From NCBI RefSeq assembly GCF_000011485.1, contig NC_005071.1:1863347-1927346 (forward strand): a stretch of 64,000 nucleotides of DNA, given 5' to 3'. Below the pieces are notes generated by a model. The model searched no databases and was not told the DNA's origin. It worked only from the letters and a program-made list of their open reading frames with translations. The stretch comes from Prochlorococcus marinus str. MIT 9313. Lineage in GTDB: Bacteria > Cyanobacteriota > Cyanobacteriia > PCC-6307 > Cyanobiaceae. Below are positions 30,239 through 40,262 of the stretch, one piece after another (within the stretch, counting starts at the first letter, position 1; each line of letters starts with the position of its first letter). Position numbers and translations under genes: made by a program.

Positions 30239-31075
30239 TTGCCGACAGTGACCCTGATCCCCCTGCTCTACGGGTTGGGCTGGCTGATCATGCAACCAAC
30301 TGTCCTTTTCCTGCCAGGACTGCCGCTCCAATGGCGGGGCCTGCTGGGAACCCTCTGCAGTGCACTGCTGTTTCTAGTGCTACTGCCTGGCTGGGTTAGG
30401 GCCCGCTGGATCAGCCAACATCCATGGCGCAGCTTGGGCATCACTGGTGCAGACGTTGGCAACACCCTTGTGAAACCCCTGCTCCTCGGATTGGCCGGGG
30501 CAGGGGCCCTGCTGCTGCTAATCAGCGTGATCACGATCAGCGGCCATTGGGGCTACTGGCTAGGGGATCTCAACGCCGAGAAACAGCTCAATGCCATTCT
30601 GCTCTGCCTCGTCGTGGGCTTGCTGGAAGAGCTGCTATTCCGCGGATGGCTCTGGGGAGAGCTCAAGCTACTGATCGGAGCACGGCTGGCACTGCCCATT
30701 CAAGCCCTGATTTTCAGCCTGGTGCACACACGCTTTAACATTGGAATCTGGCCAATGCTCGGCCTGCTGAGCGGGCTGTTCCTACTGGGCCTGGTGCTGG
30801 CCATTCGCAGGCGCCTCGACCATGGCTCCCTCTGGGGATGTGTAGGACTGCACGGAGGTTTGGTGGGTGGCTGGTTTGCCCTCCAATCCGGCCTCATCCA
30901 ATTTTCCCCTCAGTCGCCACTTTGGCTCACCGGGCCAGCTGACAACCCCCTCGGTGGAGTGGTCGGCATCCTGGCGATGGCTTCCTTACTCGTCTATCAG
31001 CTCACGGCATTAGCCAAGGCCGCCCGCCCCATCACTGGAGCCCGTAGAGCCTCCTCCAAAGGCGCCACCCCGTAA
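30239..31075 (+). CDS. CPBP family intramembrane metalloprotease
   Basis: Multi-pass membrane protein of the CPBP/Abi (Rce1-like) family. Catalytic motifs are visible: EELLFRGW with paired glutamates, HTRFN, and H-GGLVGGWFA near the C-terminus, between hydrophobic helices. The only usable start in the frame is TTG 30239 (or GTG 30248); the frame is open upstream past the clpS stop and reads PLWSAWLNQRWRWLP, so the true N-terminus may be a little longer. The 3' end overlaps the convergent radical-SAM gene by 79 bases. Substrate unknown. Confidence 0.83.
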   Translation: MPTVTLIPLLYGLGWLIMQPTVLFLPGLPLQWRGLLGTLCSALLFLVLLPGWVRARWISQHPWRSLGITGADVGNTLVKPLLLGLAGAGALLLLISVITISGHWGYWLGDLNAEKQLNAILLCLVVGLLEELLFRGWLWGELKLLIGARLALPIQALIFSLVHTRFNIGIWPMLGLLSGLFLLGLVLAIRRRLDHGSLWGCVGLHGGLVGGWFALQSGLIQFSPQSPLWLTGPADNPLGGVVGILAMASLLVYQLTALAKAARPITGARRASSKGATP

Positions 31076-32613
31076 TCCCGCTCAAGCAAGGCCATCACGG
31101 TACGTCCGAAATTGCCAGGCTCAGTTTCAAAAGCCTCGAGACAGATTCTTCCGAAAATGCTTCCCATCGGTTCAGGGTTCCAGAGCAGCTTCCTAGCCGT
31201 CCAGGGCATCATGCTCATGGGGTTGTAGCCGGGCTGAATCAAACCCTGTTCAAAGCCGTACTGCTCCAAATGGGTGTGAGGTTGGAGGCCAATGAAGAAG
31301 ATGGCAGGCTCTACCTTGTCGGGCCCGAAAATCCGTTCCAGCTCGCGGTGATAGGCGATGGATTGACGAATCGTTTCCGGTCTTTCGTCAATCACGTTGA
31401 AGGAGTAGTTCACCGACACGTGTTGACGGAAGCCAGCGCGGACTAACAGCCGACAGTTCTCAAGCACAGTTCGCAGGTTGTACCCCATGCGCATCTTGCG
31501 CACGAGCTCCTGAGACCCTGAGGTAATGCCAATCTCGAAGTAACTCATGCCGGTTGCAACCATCAACTCCGCAAGCTCGGCATCAAGGTTGTCGGCACGG
31601 ATGTAGGCGGCCCAACGAATTCCATTGAGCCCTTCGGCCTGGATCGCCGTCAGAAGATTTTTGGCATCCTCAATGTATCGGCGGGCGGGGATGAACTGTG
31701 CATCGGTGAACCAAAAGCCACGTACGCCACGGTCATAAAGCTGGCGCATCTCCGCCACCACCTCTTTGACAGGATTGAGCCGTACCTGTTTCCCCTCCAC
31801 AACGGTGTAAACGCAATAGCAACAATTGTGGGGACAGCCCCGCTTGGTCTGTACACCGACGTAGAAGTCACCACCCTCTAGGTACCAATTCAACTGAGGC
31901 CATATCGATGAGATGTAGTCGTAATCGCAGGCGGATTTAGGACGACTTTCAGGCTGCTCATGAATCAGACCAGCTCGTACTGGCTCACCCACCACAAAAC
32001 AGCGTTGATCACTCAGGGAAACGCCGCGCAGCAAATTCTCCAACAGGAGCTCCCCTTCCCCCACCGACACGATGGTGCCCTTCGGCAAAGAGCGACCAAG
32101 TTGCTCATAGAACACACTCACTGCACCACCACCCAAAACAGCCCGGGCATGGCTGGCATAGCGACGAGCAGCTAGCAGCCCATGTCGCACAAGTCGCTGA
32201 TTGCGCCAGAGCTCTCCGTAATGGCTTTTCATCAACAACAATCCACCGAAGGCGCCCCGGAGGCGTCGCAAAGGATTGCTTGCATAAAACACCTCAAAGG
32301 AGTGCTGCAGTGGATTGCCAGTGCGGCCATCTACCGGTGCATAGATCTGGATATCTCTCCAAGAAAAAACCAGCAGGGTGGGGCGAAACTGATCAATCGT
32401 GGCCAACAACACCCGTTCAACATCCAGCACAGGCAAAGCAGCCAAATCCAAAATCCGTTGAGGAAGATCCGGGAAACACTTGTGCAGGTGATCGGCCAGG
32501 TAAATCGGCCCAATTGGAAAGATGGGATTGCAGGGCAACCTCACCAGCAGCACACGCTCCTCTACCTGCGAGGAAAATCCTCTAGAAACCTCAAAGGATG
32601 AAGCGGAACCCAT
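30997..32613 (-). CDS. B12-binding-domain radical-SAM protein
   Basis: A 538-residue Fe-S oxidoreductase. The N-terminal 200 residues look like a degenerate cobalamin-binding domain (ERVLLVRLPCNPIFPIGPIYLA; LLVFSWRDIQIY; VLGGGAVSVF; VSVGEGELLLENLL). The radical-SAM core has KRGCPHNCCYCVYTVVEG (cluster CxxxCxxC), GFWFTDAQFIP, YFEIGITSGSQE. This architecture belongs to the BchE/HpnP-like superfamily, but the substrate cannot be told. Cyanobacterial homologues are widespread in picocyanobacteria. Convergent with the CPBP gene. Confidence 0.82.
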   Translation of the reverse strand: MGSASSFEVSRGFSSQVEERVLLVRLPCNPIFPIGPIYLADHLHKCFPDLPQRILDLAALPVLDVERVLLATIDQFRPTLLVFSWRDIQIYAPVDGRTGNPLQHSFEVFYASNPLRRLRGAFGGLLLMKSHYGELWRNQRLVRHGLLAARRYASHARAVLGGGAVSVFYEQLGRSLPKGTIVSVGEGELLLENLLRGVSLSDQRCFVVGEPVRAGLIHEQPESRPKSACDYDYISSIWPQLNWYLEGGDFYVGVQTKRGCPHNCCYCVYTVVEGKQVRLNPVKEVVAEMRQLYDRGVRGFWFTDAQFIPARRYIEDAKNLLTAIQAEGLNGIRWAAYIRADNLDAELAELMVATGMSYFEIGITSGSQELVRKMRMGYNLRTVLENCRLLVRAGFRQHVSVNYSFNVIDERPETIRQSIAYHRELERIFGPDKVEPAIFFIGLQPHTHLEQYGFEQGLIQPGYNPMSMMPWTARKLLWNPEPMGSIFGRICLEAFETEPGNFGRTVMALLERDYGVAPLEEALRAPVMGRAALANAVS

Positions 32614-32798
32614 TGGTCAAGAGCGCAGGATCTCAGCGATTGCTCAAGCTGAAAGCGACGCTAACAATGACTGCGCTTCTCCCAAGCGCTAATCAGTCAA
32701 GCCGTTGTCTCTGAAACTCCCGGCATCAATTGAAGATGAGCAAAGCAAGCTCCCCGCTGCGCAGCGACTAATTACTCTCTAATAAGAATGAGTTCTTG

Positions 32799-33887
32799 AT
32801 GGGCAGCAGCTTTGGGGATCTATTCCGAATCAGCACCTTCGGTGAATCTCATGGAGGGGGCGTGGGAGTCATCGTGGAAGGCTGCCCACCAAGGCTTGAG
32901 CTTGACCTACAGAAGATTCAGGCCGAGCTAGATCGACGCAAACCTGGCCAAAGCAAGATCAGTACACCCCGCAAGGAAGAAGATCAAGTCGAAATCCTCA
33001 GCGGTCTGCTCAACAACACAACCCTTGGGACACCAATCGCCATGGTGGTGCGCAACAAGGATCACAAGCCTGGCGACTACAAGGAGATGAATGTTGCATT
33101 TCGGCCTTCCCATGCCGATGCCACCTATCAGGCGAAGTACGGCATCCAAGCTCGAAGCGGTGGAGGGCGAGCCTCCGCAAGAGAGACGATTGCGCGGGTA
33201 GCCGCTGGAGCGATTGCCAAGCAATTACTGACCAAAGCCCATAACACCGAAGTACTGGCATGGGTCAAACGCATTCACACCCTGGAGGCCGAAATCAATG
33301 CCCAAGACGTCAGCATTGATGACGTAGAAGCAAACATCGTGCGTTGCCCGAACCAAGTCATGGCAGCGCAAATGGTGGAGCGTATTGAAGCCATCAGCCG
33401 TGAAGGCGACTCATGCGGTGGTGTGATCGAGTGTGTTGTCCGCAATGCCCCAATGGGTCTGGGGATGCCTGTGTTTGACAAGCTTGAGGCAGACCTCGCC
33501 AAGGCCGTGATGTCACTACCTGCCAGCAAGGGCTTTGAGATCGGCTCGGGTTTTGGCGGCACCCTGCTAAAAGGCAGCGAGCACAACGACGCTTTCCTCC
33601 CCAGCAATGATGGTCGCCTACGAACAGCCACCAACAACTCTGGTGGCATCCAGGGAGGGATCACTAACGGTGAATCGATCGTGATCCGAGTGGCGTTCAA
33701 GCCAACAGCCACCATCCGCAAAGATCAACAAACAATTGACGCTGATGGCAACACCACGACACTGTCTGCCAAAGGTCGTCATGATCCCTGCGTGCTGCCT
33801 AGGGCCGTACCGATAGTTGAAGCCATGGTGTCCCTTGTACTCGCTGATCACCTCTTACGCCAACAAGGACAGTGCAGTCTCTGGTAA
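32799..33887 (+). CDS. aroC: Chorismate synthase
   Basis: Last step of the shikimate pathway, EPSP to chorismate, using reduced FMN. ATG 32799 gives 362 residues beginning [20 protein letters not shown]; a TTG one codon earlier is not needed. Signatures [36 protein letters not shown] and [18 protein letters not shown], and the FMN-binding HPGDYK-like HKPGDYKEM. Stands alone between two divergent or convergent neighbours. Confidence 0.96.
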   Translation: MGSSFGDLFRISTFGESHGGGVGVIVEGCPPRLELDLQKIQAELDRRKPGQSKISTPRKEEDQVEILSGLLNNTTLGTPIAMVVRNKDHKPGDYKEMNVAFRPSHADATYQAKYGIQARSGGGRASARETIARVAAGAIAKQLLTKAHNTEVLAWVKRIHTLEAEINAQDVSIDDVEANIVRCPNQVMAAQMVERIEAISREGDSCGGVIECVVRNAPMGLGMPVFDKLEADLAKAVMSLPASKGFEIGSGFGGTLLKGSEHNDAFLPSNDGRLRTATNNSGGIQGGITNGESIVIRVAFKPTATIRKDQQTIDADGNTTTLSAKGRHDPCVLPRAVPIVEAMVSLVLADHLLRQQGQCSLW

Positions 33888-34215
33888 AGCAAATCTGCGC
33901 CTACCTAGACCAAGCAATGATTCCCCCTTCACAAGGTCCTACTACTCAATCATCATCGACAAATAGTTAAAGCATGCGCTGCCAATGGCGCTCTTCCCTC
34001 GTGATGCTGCTGATTCACGAGCCATGGAGCCATGATCGCCACAGCAGAATTGCCTTAATCACCAGCGGGATCGCTACTGCCAAACCACTGGCTCGACAAT
34101 TAAAAAGGCCTCTTAGTACGACTGGCAAAACCGTTGGTTTTTACCCATTCGCCCGAGGCCTTAAAAAACGAAACGGAGGCACTGGACCAACCAGTCACCT
34201 CCAAGCATCAAGTGC
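33888..34215. other. Intergenic region between aroC and the histone-like gene
   Basis: About 330 bases between convergent ends. Apart from the long hairpin at 34102-34168 (listed separately) I see no gene; plus-strand frames here continue into the antisense of the Lys/Ala-repeat gene and are not credible. Confidence 0.5.
34102..34168 (-). terminator. Probable terminator of the histone-like gene
   Basis: On the minus strand AAGGCCTC pairs with GAGGCCTT (34155-34162 with 34105-34112), with an inner hairpin (ACC..GGTTTTGCC region) in the loop, followed by TTTTTAATTG. It lies 48 bases beyond the stop of the Lys/Ala-repeat gene. The loop is long for a standard intrinsic terminator, but the T runs on both sides would allow action in either direction. 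Confidence 0.55.
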
Positions 34216-35037
34216 TCATTTGAGCGCTAATGGAACGCTACCGTTGGCGCCAACCGCCGAGCTAACGACAGAGGTCCCGAGACGACCAGCGGCCTTCGCC
34301 ATGCGTTTTGCTACAGACGTGGAGGCAACAAGACTTTTGCTCCCACTAGCTTTGCGTGCACGACGAGCTGGTCGCGACGTGCCAACTGATGTGCTGGAAG
34401 ACTTCTTCGCGGAGGCCTTGGCAGCAGAGGTTTTCTTCGCGGGGGCTTTAACAGCAGAGGCTTTCTTTGCAGGGGCTTTAACAGCAGAGGCTTTCTTTGC
34501 AGGGGCTTTAGCAGCAGAGGCTTTCTTTGCAGGGGCTTTGGCGGCAGAGGCTTTCTTTGCAGGGGCTTTGGTCGTCGAAGCCTTCCTTGCAGAGGCTTTG
34601 GTCGTCGAAGCCTTCCTTGCAGAGGCTTTGGTCGTCGAAGCCTTCCTTGCGGGGGCTTTGGTCGTCGAAGCTTTAGTCGTACTGGATTTCTCTGCGGACT
34701 TTCCACTAGACACCTTCTTTGCAGGAGTCTTACTCGGTGATTTACCTGGACCTCGACTGCGATGAGTCAGCACCATGGCCCACTCATCAGCAGTGAGATT
34801 TGAAGGCTTGCTGCCATGTGTATTGGCAAGCTTGGCAGCCTTTTCGATGTCCTTGATCAAATTGGTCCAGGAAGTCGCAAAGCGCTTGTCGGACTGAGAC
34901 TTGGCACCGCTTTCAACCAAGGTTTCCACCACTCCAGCTGCACTGACCTTCTTACGGCGACGATTAAAGATCTCCTTCTGAAGCTGTGCGATCAAAGCAT
35001 CGGCTTTAACGCTTAGCTTGATGGTTAGCTGAGACAT
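34216..35037 (-). CDS. Histone H1-like Lys/Ala-repeat protein
   Basis: A 273-residue, very basic protein. ATG 35037 gives MSQLTIKLSVKADALIAQLQ; the frame runs on to 35088 but that part is not convincing. The N-terminal ~90 residues form a small helical or ribbon-helix-like domain (KADALIAQLQKEIFNRRRKKVSAAGVVETLVESGAK; LTADEWAMVLTHRSRG). From about residue 100 there are around a dozen 10-residue units of the type AKKASAAKAP/ARKASTTKA, like the C-terminal domain of histone H1 or bacterial AlgP/Hc1. It may bind DNA or RNA and act as a nucleoid protein (inference). Ends SVPLALK. Confidence 0.75.
   Translation of the reverse strand: MSQLTIKLSVKADALIAQLQKEIFNRRRKKVSAAGVVETLVESGAKSQSDKRFATSWTNLIKDIEKAAKLANTHGSKPSNLTADEWAMVLTHRSRGPGKSPSKTPAKKVSSGKSAEKSSTTKASTTKAPARKASTTKASARKASTTKASARKASTTKAPAKKASAAKAPAKKASAAKAPAKKASAVKAPAKKASAVKAPAKKTSAAKASAKKSSSTSVGTSRPARRARKASGSKSLVASTSVAKRMAKAAGRLGTSVVSSAVGANGSVPLALK
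34425..34725 (-). repeat. Tandem 30-bp repeats coding for Lys/Ala decapeptides
   Basis: About ten 30-base direct repeats fall into at least two subtypes: the AAxKASTTKA type toward the N-terminal side (34570-34690) and the AKKASAAKAP type (34430-34570). Adjacent copies are nearly identical, implying local expansion and likely length variation between strains. Confidence 0.85.
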
Positions 35038-35098
35038 TGAAGAATAAATAGCTATCTTATATGTAGCATCTCGATCGAATGTCAACAAATAGTCGAAG

Positions 35099-35785
35099 TT
35101 AAGCTGTCGTTGCTGGAGGCTTCAAATAAGCCTGCAATGCAGGGTCAAGTTGCCCCTGTTGAACCAGCCCACGCCCAAGGGCAACAGCGTCATACCCCGC
35201 ATTAAGCCAGGGGATGAAGTCTTGAACCGTAAGCCCACCAGCGGCAATCACAAAGGGCAAAGCCTCCATCGGTCCAGCCAACTGACGCCAGTAATCAACC
35301 CCCAAAACTGATGCAGGGAACAACTTAACGAGCCGGCATCCACAACGGTAAGCCTGCTGAATCTCAGTGGGAGTGAACACCCCAGGCACAAGGAGCTGAT
35401 GCATTTCCCGCGCCTTCTGATGAAGGTCGGGATCCCAATATGAAGTCATGGCATAAGCAAGGCCTAGCTCTGCCACAGACTGCAAGGCTTCTGGACAGCT
35501 AATAGAGGCTGCTCCCAGGCAGAGCCCTGCAAAGCACTTCTGCACCTCCTTCATCAAAGACATCCAACCAGGATGAGGAGACCAGGCCAGCTCCACATGC
35601 CGAACTCCGAGAAGATGCAACTGCTCGAAAACCGCAAACAAAGAAGCTCTAGAGCTAGATCCCTCAAGATCGTCGTGCTCGCTACGCAATACCACAACCA
35701 AAGGCTGGGCCCGTAGTGAGGCTATCAAGATCTCTTGCCTATCAAGCCAGAGGCAATCACCAGAGCGCTCAGACGTATTCGGCAA
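35099..35785 (-). CDS. eda: KDPG/KHG aldolase (Eda)
   Basis: Class I aldolase of the Entner-Doudoroff pathway: 2-keto-3-deoxy-6-phosphogluconate to pyruvate and glyceraldehyde 3-phosphate. Visible features are the catalytic Glu in [10 protein letters not shown], the LVVVLR strand with its Arg, [25 protein letters not shown] with the Schiff-base lysine, and the phosphate site VIAAGGLT. 228 residues. Its start overlaps the 3' end of ftsH by 17 bases, so the two are co-transcribed. Confidence 0.92.
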   Translation of the reverse strand: MPNTSERSGDCLWLDRQEILIASLRAQPLVVVLRSEHDDLEGSSSRASLFAVFEQLHLLGVRHVELAWSPHPGWMSLMKEVQKCFAGLCLGAASISCPEALQSVAELGLAYAMTSYWDPDLHQKAREMHQLLVPGVFTPTEIQQAYRCGCRLVKLFPASVLGVDYWRQLAGPMEALPFVIAAGGLTVQDFIPWLNAGYDAVALGRGLVQQGQLDPALQAYLKPPATTA

Positions 35786-37616
35786 CCCTTACATCGCGTC
35801 GGATCAACAATTCCTGCAAATCCTGAGCATCAAGTGTTTCCTTCTCTACAAGCAAATCAGCCAACTCATCAAGAACAGAACGATTCTCGATCAATACTTT
35901 GGTGGCACGCTTGTAAGCCACATCAACAAGATCAGAGACCTCTGCATCGATAATTGCTGCAGTGTCTTCAGAGAAATCGCGTTCAGAGGCGATGTCACGG
36001 CCAAGAAACATCCCTCCCTGAGACCGCCCCAAGGCGACCGGACCAAGCTTGTCGCTCATCCCAAACCTCGTCACCATCTGCCTGGCGACCTGAGCGACCT
36101 GTTGAAGGTCATTTGATGCACCAGTGGTCACCTCGTCTTCGCCATAGACGATTTCTTCTGCAACTCGACCACCAAGAGCGACAGCCATCTGGTTCTGCAA
36201 ATAAGCCCTGGAATAGAGACCCGACTCCATCCTCTCCTCACTCGGGGTGAAGAATGTGAGACCACCCGCCTGACCACGAGGAATGATGGAAATCTTCTGC
36301 ACCGAGTCGTAATCAGGCATAAGGGCTCCTACCAGGGCATGACCAGACTCGTGATAAGCAACCAGTCGCTTACGCCGTTCACTCATGACACGATCCTTCT
36401 TCTCAGGACCAACCATGACTCGCTCAATGGCGTCGCTAATCTCGTCATTGCTTACTTCTGTGAGCTCACGACGCGCTGCGAGGATTGCCGCTTCATTGAG
36501 CAAGTTGGCAAGATCAGCCCCTGTGAAGCCTGGTGTGCGCCGCGCCACTTTGTCGAGATCAACATCCTTGGACAGGGTCTTATCGCGGGCATGCACATTG
36601 AGGATCTGCAGGCGACCGGTGTAATCAGGGCGCTCCACAACAACCTGTCGATCAAATCGACCAGGGCGCATCAACGCCGAATCGAGCACATCAGGTCGAT
36701 TGGTGGCCGCCACGATGATGATGCCGGTATTGCCCTCGAAACCATCCATTTCAGTAAGCAGCTGGTTAAGAGTCTGCTCACGTTCATCGTTGCCACCGCC
36801 AAGACCAGCCCCCCGCTGCCGACCCACCGCATCAATTTCATCAATGAAAACAATGCAAGGAGCGTTCTTCTTGGCCTGCTCAAATAGGTCCCGGACTCGA
36901 CTGGCACCAACCCCAACAAACATCTCGACAAACTCCGAGCCTGAGATCGAGAAGAACGGCACCGCCGCTTCACCTGCCACTGCTTTGGCAAGCAGTGTTT
37001 TGCCAGTTCCGGGAGGGCCTACAAGCAGAACACCTTTGGGGATTTTTGCGCCAACAGCAGTAAATCGATCAGGGTTTTTGAGAAAGTCAACGACTTCGGT
37101 AAGTTCAAGCTTTGCCCCTTCGATCCCAGCAACATCACTAAAGGTGACCTGAGTGGACGGCTCCATCTGAACTCTGGCCTTGCTCTTACCAAAATTCATT
37201 GCAGGGTTACCACCGCCACCACCACTCTGAGAACGTCGGAAGAGAAAGAAAAGTCCACCCAATAACAACAAGGGGAATATCAAACTTCCGGCGGCCTGTT
37301 GCCAAGCACCTGCCTGACGGGTTGGTTGAACAGCAATATCAACGTTGTGATCCGTTAACAACTTCAAAAGATCCTTGTCAGGGGCAAGGTTGACATCCGC
37401 GCGTCGACCATCGCTTTCAACAACCTGAGCGGTGGCCTGGTCTGGGGAGATCAGCACACGACTCACTTGGTTGTCCTGAACTGCTTCAACAAATTCGCTG
37501 TAGCGGAGAGTCTCCCGCTCAGTCGTGCCAGGTTTGCCGAGGAAAGCCGTGCCGACCACGACCACCACGACCACCAGAAGAACGTAAAGACCTACGTTGC
37601 GCCAGCGTTTATCCAA
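35769..37616 (-). CDS. ftsH: ATP-dependent zinc metalloprotease FtsH
   Basis: Membrane-bound AAA+ protease that degrades damaged thylakoid proteins such as D1 in cyanobacteria. Two N-terminal helices ([38 protein letters not shown]), Walker A GPPGTGKT at 200-207, Walker [15 protein letters not shown] with RPGRFDR, zinc site HESGH at 422-426. 615 residues, full length. One of several FtsH paralogues expected; which one is not decidable here. Followed by overlapping eda. Confidence 0.96.
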   Translation of the reverse strand: MDKRWRNVGLYVLLVVVVVVVGTAFLGKPGTTERETLRYSEFVEAVQDNQVSRVLISPDQATAQVVESDGRRADVNLAPDKDLLKLLTDHNVDIAVQPTRQAGAWQQAAGSLIFPLLLLGGLFFLFRRSQSGGGGGNPAMNFGKSKARVQMEPSTQVTFSDVAGIEGAKLELTEVVDFLKNPDRFTAVGAKIPKGVLLVGPPGTGKTLLAKAVAGEAAVPFFSISGSEFVEMFVGVGASRVRDLFEQAKKNAPCIVFIDEIDAVGRQRGAGLGGGNDEREQTLNQLLTEMDGFEGNTGIIIVAATNRPDVLDSALMRPGRFDRQVVVERPDYTGRLQILNVHARDKTLSKDVDLDKVARRTPGFTGADLANLLNEAAILAARRELTEVSNDEISDAIERVMVGPEKKDRVMSERRKRLVAYHESGHALVGALMPDYDSVQKISIIPRGQAGGLTFFTPSEERMESGLYSRAYLQNQMAVALGGRVAEEIVYGEDEVTTGASNDLQQVAQVARQMVTRFGMSDKLGPVALGRSQGGMFLGRDIASERDFSEDTAAIIDAEVSDLVDVAYKRATKVLIENRSVLDELADLLVEKETLDAQDLQELLIRRDVRVAEYV

Positions 37617-37661
37617 GATTCTCCTGCCTGTAATGAAAGAATGTTATTCGGGCTAAGGGAA

Positions 37662-38834
37662 TCACGTGGCTCTCAGCACCTCAACCACGCTACGGAAGGC
37701 GAACCACTCAGGGATCTCCTCGCCACTTCTCAACATCTTGCGAAACTGCGTACCGCTGAGCTTCTTGACATGTAATCCACGAGCCTCGGCATGCTCAGCA
37801 GTGACGTAGCCCTCCTCTTCAGTGAAAACAAGATTCAACGAGGGTACCGTTTCCATTGCCAGCTCTACTGCACATTCCTGTGCAAAGTTCTGCGCGTCGT
37901 AAGGGCCATAGAAGTCATCGCCGCTAAGGGAGGACTTACATCCGGCCATGTCACGACCAATGATGAAATGGGTACATCCATAATTGCGGCGAATAATCAT
38001 GTGTTGCAGGGCTTCGCGCGGACCTGCCATATGCATGGCATAGGGAAGATAGGCCCAGCGAATGCGGGGATTATCTACCTCCGCAGCCAACCGCTCATAG
38101 GTCTGAAAACGTACCCCGCCAGGGATATCATCCTCCTGAGTTGGTCCACAGGTGGGATGCACTAGCACAACTGCGTTCTCGCTCACATTGCTGGCATGCA
38201 AGGCTCGCGTAAACAACTCGTAGTGAGCACGATGAATAGGATTGCGACACTGAAAGGCAACAACGTCCTCCCCGGCAGGAAGTTCCGCCCGAACCTGAGC
38301 AGGGCTCTTGCAAGGGAAAATACGCTTGGGCAACTCCAAACCCTGCAAGGTGCCCCCGAGATAAAAGCGCTTGCGTTCCGTGGCAATCATGCGCACAGCG
38401 GGATGTTCTAGAGAGGTGGTGCCATAGCAACCTTTGGCTTCCACAACCTTGTCGGGCTCCCATTTGTCCTCGACTTGGAGAACTGCCAAATCCTGACCCT
38501 TGTAACTCAGCAACACCCGATCACCGATCGCTACATCCTCTCGATCGGTATCCATCACGATTGGCAGGCCGAAAAGATAGCCGGAAAGAGTGCGATGGCC
38601 TGCAACAACAGCGTCGTAATCACCCTGGTGCATAAAGCCCCGCTCAGGCGAAAAGCCTCCACCGACAAGCAACTCCAGATCGCAAGCATTGCGATCTGAA
38701 CACTCCAACACATAGTTGGCACTGGCCTTGACAGCTTCTTGCTGATCAGTAGCCACCATCAAATCCACCAGTTTCCCTCCATAGGGGGCGATCACGCCTG
38801 GAGACTGGGCAGATGCAGAGGGACTGGCAATCAT
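37662..38834 (-). CDS. sat: Sulfate adenylyltransferase (ATP sulfurylase)
   Basis: Activates sulfate to APS, first step of assimilatory sulfate reduction. Single-domain form of 390 residues with FQCRNPIHRAHYE (the QxRNPxHxxH motif), HPTCGPTQEDDIPG, NYGCTHFIIGRDMAGCKSS. No fused APS kinase. Lies downstream of psbO on the same strand but is separated by a strong hairpin terminator. Confidence 0.96.
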   Translation of the reverse strand: MIASPSASAQSPGVIAPYGGKLVDLMVATDQQEAVKASANYVLECSDRNACDLELLVGGGFSPERGFMHQGDYDAVVAGHRTLSGYLFGLPIVMDTDREDVAIGDRVLLSYKGQDLAVLQVEDKWEPDKVVEAKGCYGTTSLEHPAVRMIATERKRFYLGGTLQGLELPKRIFPCKSPAQVRAELPAGEDVVAFQCRNPIHRAHYELFTRALHASNVSENAVVLVHPTCGPTQEDDIPGGVRFQTYERLAAEVDNPRIRWAYLPYAMHMAGPREALQHMIIRRNYGCTHFIIGRDMAGCKSSLSGDDFYGPYDAQNFAQECAVELAMETVPSLNLVFTEEEGYVTAEHAEARGLHVKKLSGTQFRKMLRSGEEIPEWFAFRSVVEVLRAT

Positions 38835-38910
38835 GACAAGCCTGAGGATGCCGGGAGATTCTCCCAGACGGCTGGTTTTGATCAGCTAAGACCAGACGCA
38901 ACTAAATCAT

Positions 38911-38943
38911 GGTCAAAAAAAGGGGCCCATAGGCCCCCTTGAA
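38911..38943 (-). terminator. Intrinsic terminator after psbO
   Basis: On the minus strand GGGGGCC-TATG-GGCCCC is followed directly by seven T (complement of 38916-38922). It sits about 50 bases past the psbO stop and before sat, so psbO is probably transcribed as a single-gene unit. Confidence 0.88.
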
Positions 38944-38988
38944 AAATCTTCAGTTGATTGGGATTAGGAACGATGAGAAGTCTTCTAA

Positions 38989-39828
38989 TCAGCCCTTACG
39001 GCCATAGAGGACTCCAGAGATCTTGAGATCACGAGCTTCCTTAGAACCCATGTCTGTATCAGCAGTCTGTAATGCGACGAAGGTGCCAGCAAATTCATTA
39101 GAGCCAGCGTCAACACTATCGACAGAGAGGGTGATTTGACCCTTGCCATCGATATAGCGCTTGACGTTTTCAGTCTGGAGATCCTTGTCATCACCCCCCA
39201 ATGCAACGAGGCCTTGGGCATAGTCAACACCTGTAGTCAAAGCGCGACTTTTGGGATCAAGGAAGTTACTGGTGCGATAACTAGGTGTCCTTGTTGTGCC
39301 TTTGAACTCAGTACCAACAGAGATTGAAGAACTGTTGGAATCCACCTGCATGTCTTTAGCTGAGAAGACAAAAGGCACTTCCTCACCATTAGGAGCGAGG
39401 ACGGTAATTAATTGAAAGTCAATACCACCCTTTTCAGCGAAGGCGCCAGAACTAGAAATGTCTCCGAAAACCTGCTCAATAGTGGTGTTATTGGATGGGC
39501 TGATGATCTTTGTTTTAGCGAAATCAGCTTTTTTGCGCTTTGTAGGAGCAACCTTCACAAGCACCTCAGTCGGTTGCAAGCAAATGTCGCTGAGAGTATC
39601 GCCAGAACCAATGCTGATGGATCCACTTGAACCCGCGGCGATGGTTGGGCAATCGTTTGCTCTACCGGTATTAACGATGTTGCCAAAACGTGCATTAGAG
39701 CGTTCATTGCCAACAACGAAATCGCTATCGCCCGCGCCATCTGTGATTGCGGCGGACACACTGCTTGGGGCAGATACAAAGGTGAGACAGAAAGCCAGCA
39801 CCAGGGCCAGCAAAGGACGAAACAGCAT
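38989..39828 (-). CDS. psbO: Photosystem II manganese-stabilizing protein PsbO
   Basis: Lumenal extrinsic protein stabilising the oxygen-evolving cluster. ATG 39828 gives MLFRPLLALVLAFCLTFVSA, a clear signal peptide ending near SVSA-A; the frame runs on to 39900 without plausible coding. The disulphide cysteines (NDCPT and DICLQP), EKGGIDFQLITVLAPNGEEVPF, SYRTSNFLDPKSR and KGQITLSVDSVD identify it. The stretch between the signal peptide and NTGRANDCP (GAGDSDFVVGNERSNARF) differs from the usual LTYDEIRG sequence and may be lineage-specific. Confidence 0.94.
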   Translation of the reverse strand: MLFRPLLALVLAFCLTFVSAPSSVSAAITDGAGDSDFVVGNERSNARFGNIVNTGRANDCPTIAAGSSGSISIGSGDTLSDICLQPTEVLVKVAPTKRKKADFAKTKIISPSNNTTIEQVFGDISSSGAFAEKGGIDFQLITVLAPNGEEVPFVFSAKDMQVDSNSSSISVGTEFKGTTRTPSYRTSNFLDPKSRALTTGVDYAQGLVALGGDDKDLQTENVKRYIDGKGQITLSVDSVDAGSNEFAGTFVALQTADTDMGSKEARDLKISGVLYGRKG

Positions 39829-39959
39829 GGGAAGAAGCCGAAAGGCCAGATAACTGCGGGATGAACCGCCCAAAATGATCGTTTGGATCCTACAGGGCAC
39901 AAATAGGCGTTACGGCTAGCTTCTTCCACCTCTCAACAACCCGTCGCTTACCGAGGTCA

Positions 39960-40262
39960 GTGACCACCCACAGCGAAGACGCCATAAAAGGCCGTATAGC
40001 CCCACTGATAGCTGAACTACGACAGGTGGCCGATGAGCTCAAACAGGCAGAGAGCCTGCTGCCATTACTGCGGGAGATTGAAACGATCCATCTCGATATC
40101 CAGGAAGGTCCCTTTCGCCAAAGCTTGCCGGAAGATCTTCAAGACCTTTACACCCTGCTTCAGACCATGAAGAAAAGCGGAGGCTGGCCATATATCCCAA
40201 GGCTGCAACTGCGCACTTTCATCGATCTACTTGGTCAAGATGGCGCCGAAATCACGACCTGA
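39960..40262 (+). CDS. Conserved hypothetical small helical protein
   Basis: 100 codons from GTG 39960 (TTHSEDAIKGRIAPLIAELRQV). Highly helical and charged, with a coiled-coil-like heptad pattern (LIAELRQVADELKQAESLLPLLREIE) then WPYIPRLQLRTFIDLLG. No known domain. Divergent from psbO; its end overlaps coaBC by 28 bases. Codon use looks like neighbours, so I regard it as real. Confidence 0.68.
   Translation: MTTHSEDAIKGRIAPLIAELRQVADELKQAESLLPLLREIETIHLDIQEGPFRQSLPEDLQDLYTLLQTMKKSGGWPYIPRLQLRTFIDLLGQDGAEITT

Noticed and set aside
33974-34765. Plus-strand frame of 263 codons with Ala/Phe/Glu repeats
   Set aside because: Mirror image of the Lys/Ala repeats of the histone-like gene, whose sense strand has a proper start, a domain-like N-terminus and typical composition.
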